Assembly: GCA_001584585.1 (NCBI GenBank) | Contig: LSYV01000013.1 | Location: 2,435,186-2,475,619, forward strand | From: Gonium pectorale | Lineage: Eukaryota; Chlorophyta; Chlorophyceae; Chlamydomonadales; Volvocaceae | Direction: 5' to 3' | Length of the DNA stretch: 40,434 bases | The notes under the pieces: model-generated | Told to the model about the DNA's origin: nothing | What the model saw: the letters and a program-made list of their open reading frames with translations, nothing else | Database searches by the model: none | Program-made: the position numbers and the translations under genes | Part shown: in pieces, positions 33,168-40,434 of the stretch | Layout: every line of letters starts with the position of its first letter | Position numbering within the stretch: the stretch's first letter is position 1

Positions 33168-36100
33168 TCACCCCTGGCGCAGCTCCGTCGCCGCCCCGGC
33201 CCCGTCCACGCCCCCCAGGTACGTCGCCAGGTCCAGCTGGCTGGTGACCGCCCGGACGCCCTCGCACGAGCCGGGCGCGTCCCGCTCTGCGCGCAGCAGC
33301 GCCGCCAGCTGCACCGGCGCTGGCGTGAGCGCCAGGCAGCGGGACAGCACTGCGACGGCGCGGTCGAGCAGCTTGGCGTCGTGAGGGTGCTCCTTGACCT
33401 GCAGGCGAAGTAGGGTGGGAGGGGGCGGGGGGGGGGCGCGGGGGCGTGGGTGGGTGGGTAACAGCGCGTTGCGGTTGAAGCCGGGCTGAAACGAAGCCTG
33501 CAGGGTTCAAGGTTTTCGGGGAACGGGGTCGGAGATGAGGGCTGTCCGGTTACAGGAGCAAGCAGGTAAGGGTGGATGACGCGGCACACCTGCACACCGG
33601 CCTACGGTTCGCCCCCTGTCTGCTGGCCGGCCTGCACGACGCTCGTCCCCTGCCCGCACCTGCAGCAGCGTGAGCTCCACGGCGTGCGCCCACACGGCCT
33701 CGGCTCTGACGCCCGCGGCAGCCGCCGCGCGAACGCAGGCGCGGGCCTCGGGCCGCCGCAGGCCGTCCCACAGCGCCGCCCAGCAGCCGTACATGAGCAT
33801 GGGGGCCTGGCGGGGCAGGCGTGGGTTCCGGGGGTGGCACGTGCGCAGGGAGAGGGGGACGAGCGCTCTGGCAAGGCAGGAAACGAGCCGACCGCCACAT
33901 GAGGCATGACTGGTCTGCGCAGGAGGTTCAGGAAGCGTGCGCCGCCCACGGCCACACCGCGCCCTTCTCCGGTGCCCCGGCGCGCCCCTTGTCAGCGGAC
34001 CCGGCCTCTGAGCGCTTACCCACCCCCGCGCGCCGGCGCCCCATCCTCACGCTCAGCGCAGCTGTGCAAAGCAGCCACCCGATGCGCCGCCCCAGCGCGT
34101 TCTGATGCTTCGCACGCTGCACAAGTGCGGCACACGCACCGACCCGACGCCTGGTACGCCTGGTTGAGTAACCCTAGTCCGCAACCCGCCTACACATGCT
34201 GCGGGCAAAGCCCAAAGCCCGCCCCGAGGGCATCTCCTTCCCCCGCACCAGCACGCCTCAGAATTCCCTACAAACCGCGAACCACGCTCGTTCGGCCCCT
34301 GCTCCTGCCCCATCACGCCTGCAGGCGCCCCCATTAACAACACACCGCTTCCCGCCACTCCCACGCCCGCCCGCACGCCACGCCCTCTGTGTGAATGTTA
34401 CGTCTGTGTATGCGTGTGTCTTTTGCCTTACATCTCTGGGCCGACGCTGGCCTGGGGCGCTACCCGCCCCAACGCGAGACCACCTCAACGCCGCGAGTGT
34501 GTGTATGCGTATGAGTGTGCATGAGTGTGTGTTTTGCAATCCATTTCCGGGCCATGCTGGCCAAGGGCGCTACCCGCCCCGACAAGAGACCGCCTCAACG
34601 CCGCGAGAGCGAGGGGCGTGGGAGACCGCTGTTCCCCCTTGCTCAACCGAGGGACGGTCTGCAGCCAGGATGGCTGCAGCGGACGTGTGGAAACCCTCCG
34701 GAGTGCTGCGTGCGTGTGTTTGTGTGCGCGCTCATGCGGTCCTGCGCACCACGCACCCGCCCAATGTGGTCCAGGACGCTGTTGAGCAGCCGGAACCCGC
34801 AGCCCGCCTCCACCATCATGCGGGCAAGCACCGCCACCTCGTGCGGGTGGTGCCGCCAGTGAGGGTACCTGCGGCGGCAGCGAGCAAGAGGGGACAAGGG
34901 GCGAGGGCCGGAGAGCGCATGGCGTAAGTGGGACGCGCGATCCGAGTGAGGGCCCGCCCGCTTAGGTGCCCAAACAGGGGGGGGGCGGCGAGGACGGCAG
35001 CCAGCGGGCAGGGCGCATTGAGGCAACGGGCAGTCGATGGAACTGGAACAGGGAAAACCCGAAGAGACTCGTATGACATGCGAGCATGCACCGTGCTATG
35101 TTCCAGCCCGCAGTTGTCAATGCGGCAGCCAGCGCGCCATGCGCAATGCGGCGGTCACCAACGTCCGACTGAAGAGGGCGCGGCTACAGAATGACCCGCA
35201 AAGAGGCGGAACAGGGCGAACCCCGAAGCACTCGTCCGAAACCGCGACCTAGCATGGTGTTATGTCCAAAGTCTCGATTGCAGAGACACGCTCTTTCCGC
35301 CCTGGACCCCATTTCCCAACCCATGGGTCACCGCGCGTAGAGCGTGGCTGCACTCACTCCTCGATGACCTCCTGCGTCCCCCAAGGCCGGCAGGCGGTGA
35401 GGCCATTCCGCAACGGTGGCACCGGCATCGGCCAGGCGACGGGATGGCACGGCCGTATGGCCACCCGGGGGTGGGCGGGTTGGGAGACAGGGGGGCAGGG
35501 CGCTTGGAAAGAGGCGCCACGATAGGGAAGGCGGGTGCGATGTGCGGCGGGTCTCGTCCGCGTGCCACGTGCCGCCGCGCCGCGCTCGTGGAGCTATGAA
35601 AAGCTACCCAGAGGCATGGTCGCTTTTATTGCATGCCGTTGCATATAAGGCGAAACAAAACAGTGCGCTGCGCCGGCACCCACCTGCGCCCACCAAAGCC
35701 AGACGCCCTCCCTGCACCACTACCATACTACAACACCACCACCCACCCCACCCAACCCCACACGCCCCCGCACTGCGCTGCACCGCTCCCCTCCGGTCCC
35801 CTCCGCACCGCACCGCACCTGCAGCTCGTGCCATAGCCACAGCGGCTCAGCGGCCGAGCGCACTATGGCGGCCATCAGCAGCCGCAAGTACTCCACGTAC
35901 AGGTAGGCGGTCACGGGGTCGTCGCGGCGGCTGTGGCCGTGCGCGCCCCAGATGATCTGGCGTGGAGGCGAAGGGAGCGGGAGGAGAAAGGGGGTGTTAA
36001 GGTTTAACATGATCCCACAGATGACCTAGCAAGAGGAGGAGAAGGGAGTTTGAAGGAAACAGGGTTTGATAGAAGAAGAGGGGAGGGGAGAGAGCGGGGA

Positions 36101-37606
36101 GGAGAAGGAGAGGAGGGGAGAGGGCGGGGAGGGGAGGGCGCAGGGGAGGGCGCGGGGTGGGGAGGGGGAGTTGGGCATTCGAGGTTGATAAGAGCAGCCT
36201 GGAAGCCAGCCGCGTGCGCCCGTGAGGGGAGGAGAAAGGGAGGGGGGGCAGAGGGGAAGAGGAGAGGAGGAAAGTGGTGGGCGAGCTTGGAAAAGTGGCT
36301 GGGTGGAGGGCAGGGTGGGTGGCCTGAGGCTGTCGCTGCGGTATTGCGTATATGGTGGGCAGCGCGAGGGGGGGCTGCGCATGTTAGGTTGCGCAGCAAG
36401 GGGGGGGGGAGGTTTACTTAAGACGGAGTGGGAGCTGGGAGCCAACAGCGTTCTCCCGTCCACAGCGTTCGCCGCTACAAGGCGGAGTGTGAAGGAGGCG
36501 GAGGATGCCGCTGCCGCTGTGGTGGGTGCAAGGACGTGCTGCATGTGCGTCAGGAGCCGCCATGGCACCGAAGCTGGGGCCCGCCCGTGCTGCGCCTGTA
36601 TGCCGTGCTCAGGTGCGAAGCGTCCTATCGACCGCGCCAGCCGCTGCCTCCGCTCTCGACGCGGCTGCCAACCCCAACCGCCATTCGCCAACCTGGTTCG
36701 CGCTCCGCGAGGACTTCCATATCCGAGCCCAGCAGCGGCGCCCAAGCCCGGCGCATACGTTCCGTCCGGCCTTCAGCCACCTGGTCTGGACGGAGCTAGT
36801 TGGGGCCCACCAGTGGGCCACGCTCTAGCCGTCCCGAACCAGCACCCCGACCGCACGACCTCCCAACTCAACCACCAATCGTTAGCCCGGCTCACGTTTC
36901 GTGAGGGCTCCCGGTCGTCGTGCCGCTCCCAGCACACGCGCAGCACCCCCACCAGCACGTCGTGCAGCGGGGGCAGCGCGTCCGGTGACACGGGCCGCCA
37001 GGTGCAGAAAGGTGTGGAGAATGGCGCGTGCTGCAGATGGAGCGCTTCCGTGGGGGACAGCGCCGCCGACGACGACGGCATGGCTGCCGACGCCCCCGCT
37101 GCTGACGCGGGAGTTGGTGGTGGTGGCGTCTGCATAAGGCGCCAGGCCGCGAGGATGGCGGCGGGGAGCTTCTGGCAGGCCTGCTCCTCGGGCTCCGACT
37201 CGGGGTCCTCAGGGTGAACGACCGTGTCGTAGAGCCATGTGCACAGGTGTTCGAGGCGGGGGTTGCGGGGGAGGTGCAGCGTGGAGCGGTAGCGGTAGGA
37301 AGTGATGCGCGGGGGCTCGTCGTCTTCATCGGACGAAGGGGAACTGCCCGAGCTGTCGTCGCTGTCGCTGTCGGAGTCCGAGGTGCTGTCGCCTTGGGCT
37401 GCCAGGGCCGTTTTACCGTCCCGCCGGCCGCTAGCGGATGGCCACACGGAACCGGAGTCAGCGGGGTCCTCCCTCCATTCGTCCACGCTGATCTGAAGTA
37501 GTTTAGGAACCGCCTTGGCTATTAGCGGCGCTGCGGCCTCGTAGTCAGCGGCTCTGAGATAGCGATTTATCCCTTCTCGCAAGGATTCTAGCGTGTCGCC
37601 CGACAT
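33168..37606 (-). CDS. Unknown 450-residue helical protein, six exons including a 14-nt micro-exon
   Basis: Minus-strand exons: 37606-36896, 35956-35819, 35371-35358, 34868-34757, 33806-33660 and 33398-33168 (stop TGA). They total 1,353 nt and every junction keeps phase. The start MSGDTLESLREGINRYLRAA is the first ATG of an open frame of 237 codons. Residues about 70-100 form an acidic Ser/Asp tract (SDSDSDSDDSS). The rest is predicted to be mostly helical, with segments LEHLCTWLYDTVV, DPVTAYLYVEYLRLLMAAIV, HEVAVLARMMVEAGCGFRLL, MLMYGCWAALWDGL and DAKLLDRAVAVLSRCLAL, which might form an ARM- or TPR-like solenoid. No signal peptide or membrane helix is seen and no family was recognised. It is divergent with the secreted-protein gene, 1.48 kb away. 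Confidence 0.75.
33409..33462. repeat. G-run tract in intron 5 of the 450-residue gene
   Basis: Several runs of three to ten G on the + strand (C-rich in the transcript) lie just inside the splice acceptor of the last exon, so they serve as part of a C-rich polypyrimidine tract. They could form a G-quadruplex on the template strand. Confidence 0.6.
34388..34607. repeat. Diverged 110-bp tandem duplication in intron 4 of the 450-residue gene
   Basis: Two units, 34388-34497 and 34498-34607, share GGGCGCTACCCGCCCC and then CCTCAACGCCGCGAG at the same spacing, with GT-rich starts that have diverged. The unit lies wholly within the 950-bp intron 34756-33807. Confidence 0.7.
35045..35270. repeat. 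Weak 163-bp direct repeat in intron 3 of the 450-residue gene
   Basis: GGAACAGGG and the following ACCC(C)GAAG...ACTCGT recur at 35045 and 35208, each ending some 60 bp later in a TGNTATGTtCC-like string. Divergence is considerable, so this is an old duplication if real. Confidence 0.45.
35358..35371 (-). other. 14-nt coding micro-exon
   Basis: GAGGTCATCGAGGA on the minus strand lies between GACGCAG and GTGAGTGC. It starts in phase 0 and ends in phase 2, exactly what is needed to join HELQ before it to YPHWRHHPHEV after it, giving HELQEVIEEYPHWRHHPHEV. Without it the two flanking exons cannot be joined in the sensible frame. Confidence 0.7.
36050..36310. repeat. Long purine/pyrimidine asymmetric tract in intron 1 of the 450-residue gene
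   Basis: The + strand is almost purely A and G over about 110 bp (36050-36170) and again at 36220-36295, with [13 protein letters not shown] units. In the transcript it is C/U-rich. Mirror-like purine tracts can form triplex DNA; no function is claimed. Confidence 0.7.
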
Positions 37607-39086
37607 CTGTTATGCCTTATCTTGAAATGTGAGTCCAGTGGACACAGCGACAGTTTGTTGTTTATGTAAGGTGCGTATGTTGTGTACCAAGGTCTTCGCA
37701 GTGCAGCTGTGAGTGATCGGAGTAAGCGCTGTGCCATCGGCCTTGTAAGTTGTTAGGCGCGCTGAGCTCTGAGTGCGGGAACGGCAAATGCGGAACAACT
37801 ACTGCGGCACAACCCCACGCCAAACCTGGTCCCTCACCTCTATCCCCTGCCTTAGCGAAGACAGGTGGGTGGGTGGGTGGGTGAATGGGTGGGATATTCG
37901 CGCAGGAGGCCTGGGGCCAGCATGCTGGGCATGTGTCTCGCGATCTATCCACCCGCCCGGGGGCGCAGATCCCCGCGAAGGCAGGACGGGATAAAAAAAT
38001 GGGGGACTTCGGGGCAGCAGGTGGAACTCCATCTAAACACCACATCGCACACGTGGTAGAGACGATGCCCAGCACGGGAAATCGCTGTCAGGTAGGTCGG
38101 CCGTTGCTTCCGTTTGCTTCCTGCGTCCATCGGCTCATCTATTCCTAGCCCTCAAACGCTTTGGTGCTGCTCTGTGGAAATACTCCAGCGATCAGCCTAA
38201 TTCGGCTTACTTGCTTGGGCCTACTACTCATCGGTGCGTGGTGAGAAGGAAGACGAAACATACACAACTCAAGCTCCAAAACGATCCCATACTCATAATT
38301 CTGCCAGTTGGCATATTGGTTCTGTCCATTGGGGTTCTTGTGTAATGACTACTGCGTATCCGTTCAGAAGGAGTTAGACTGGTAACAGCAGTTGGCCGGG
38401 TTACTTTTCACAGCTGCTGAAGCATATCCTCTGCGATGAACGCTTACAAAGACAGTCGCACATGCTCAAGCGCGCATCCGTCCGTCTCCGGGAGATACCG
38501 CCGAGATACCTTACTACCGAATCAGTACACGTTCGGTTTGTGCGATGTGAGGTTTGCGCCCTTCAAGGTCGTCAGGAGGCAGTGTGGAGTTAGGCAACGA
38601 CCACTCCATCGGGCCATACTCATACGGGTGAGGCCCAGCGACGCGTCCGCGCTCAATCCAAACGTATTCCATGTGGTGACATCACGCCTGGTTACCCATG
38701 ATGGGCGTCGCCAGCTTGTCCTTTGCATCCAGCGTGACAGTAGCCGATCCTGGTGTAGCCGTCCGGTGACTCCTGCCTTGCATCGCGGCGCAATTTGTTG
38801 GCAGGCGTCATTAAATCGACGTCGATGATGGCATAGGGAAGACGTGGATTTGACACTCTTACCTCCTGCTCGTCAACCTGCTCCCATCGAGCCTGCGGTC
38901 GCGGCCCAGCCTGCCCAGCCCCACGCAACTGAAAGTGACGCCACGCGCAGTCTCAGACCAGCACGGCAAGTTGGCTGTTGGTATTGCCCCTTGCGCTGTG
39001 CCGCAGGTTTCCCCGCCACGGACACGGGTGTCTGTGTGCAACGGCTCCCAAGGCCCCTTGTGGCAGCCAGCCCAAGCTCCTCCCCC
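37607..39086. promoter_or_regulatory. Divergent intergenic region between the 450-residue gene and the secreted-protein gene
   Basis: The start codons at 37606 (minus) and 39087 (+) face away from each other, so this 1.48 kb must hold both promoters. A GGTG-repeat tract (37864-37894) is the only striking element. The + frame 38436-38828 and minus frame 38928-38692 are open but unsupported. Confidence 0.5.

Positions 39087-40434
<1,348 letters not shown>

Noticed and set aside
36428..36799. + strand frame with exon-like borders (VRRYKAECEG..., LRLYAVLR) inside intron 1 of the 450-residue gene
   Set aside because: No in-phase partner exons were found on the + strand, and the minus-strand gene joins cleanly across this interval without it.

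Overview
The window looks like nuclear DNA of a volvocine green alga (the Chlamydomonas, Gonium, Volvox group). The signs are GC-rich genes with many short GT-AG introns, strongly G/C-ending codons, TGTAA polyadenylation signals about 0.5-1.2 kb past several stop codons, a flagellar enkurin gene, and a very long PPSPX-type hydroxyproline-rich glycoprotein. The species cannot be named from the sequence. No bacterial-type operon, CRISPR array, rRNA or tRNA gene was seen.

Layout, left to right. The + strand carries the 3' end of an enkurin/FAP106 gene (137-1449), then an Aurora-like Ser/Thr protein kinase with nine coding exons and a huge Gly/Ala/Ser/Gln-rich tail (2295-9267). From about 10.3 to 16.3 kb lies gene-poor sequence. 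It holds a possible minus-strand gene fragment (about 13.49-12.93 kb) and the 3' end of a decayed LINE-type retrotransposon. The LINE end is present as two identical 467-bp copies on either side of a 20-N gap, almost certainly an assembly artefact.

Three genes then run on the minus strand. A five-exon, 138-residue single-pass membrane protein resembles the B12D/NDUFA4 family (18706-16812); no single open frame reveals it, and it appears only when exons are joined by phase. Next is a four-exon transmembrane hydroxyproline-rich glycoprotein of about 3,200 residues (30444-20272). It has a signal peptide, a Cys-containing N-domain, a Pro-rich shaft, an extracellular module like those in large bacterial surface proteins, one membrane helix and a cytoplasmic tail of about 680 residues. 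The third is a six-exon, 450-residue protein of unknown function with a 14-nt micro-exon (37606-33168). Last, on the + strand, comes the 5' part of a secreted protein gene (39087 to past the window end), whose third intron holds a perfect (GCCT)45 tract.

The genes do not form a pathway. Enkurin and the kinase (if related to flagellar Aurora-like kinases) point to cilia, and the glycoprotein points to the cell wall and matrix. The main result is the glycoprotein, whose reading frame is broken in this assembly twice: by the 597-N gap and by one extra base inside a 36-bp repeat. One joined model restores the frame across both, and its exon phases agree throughout.
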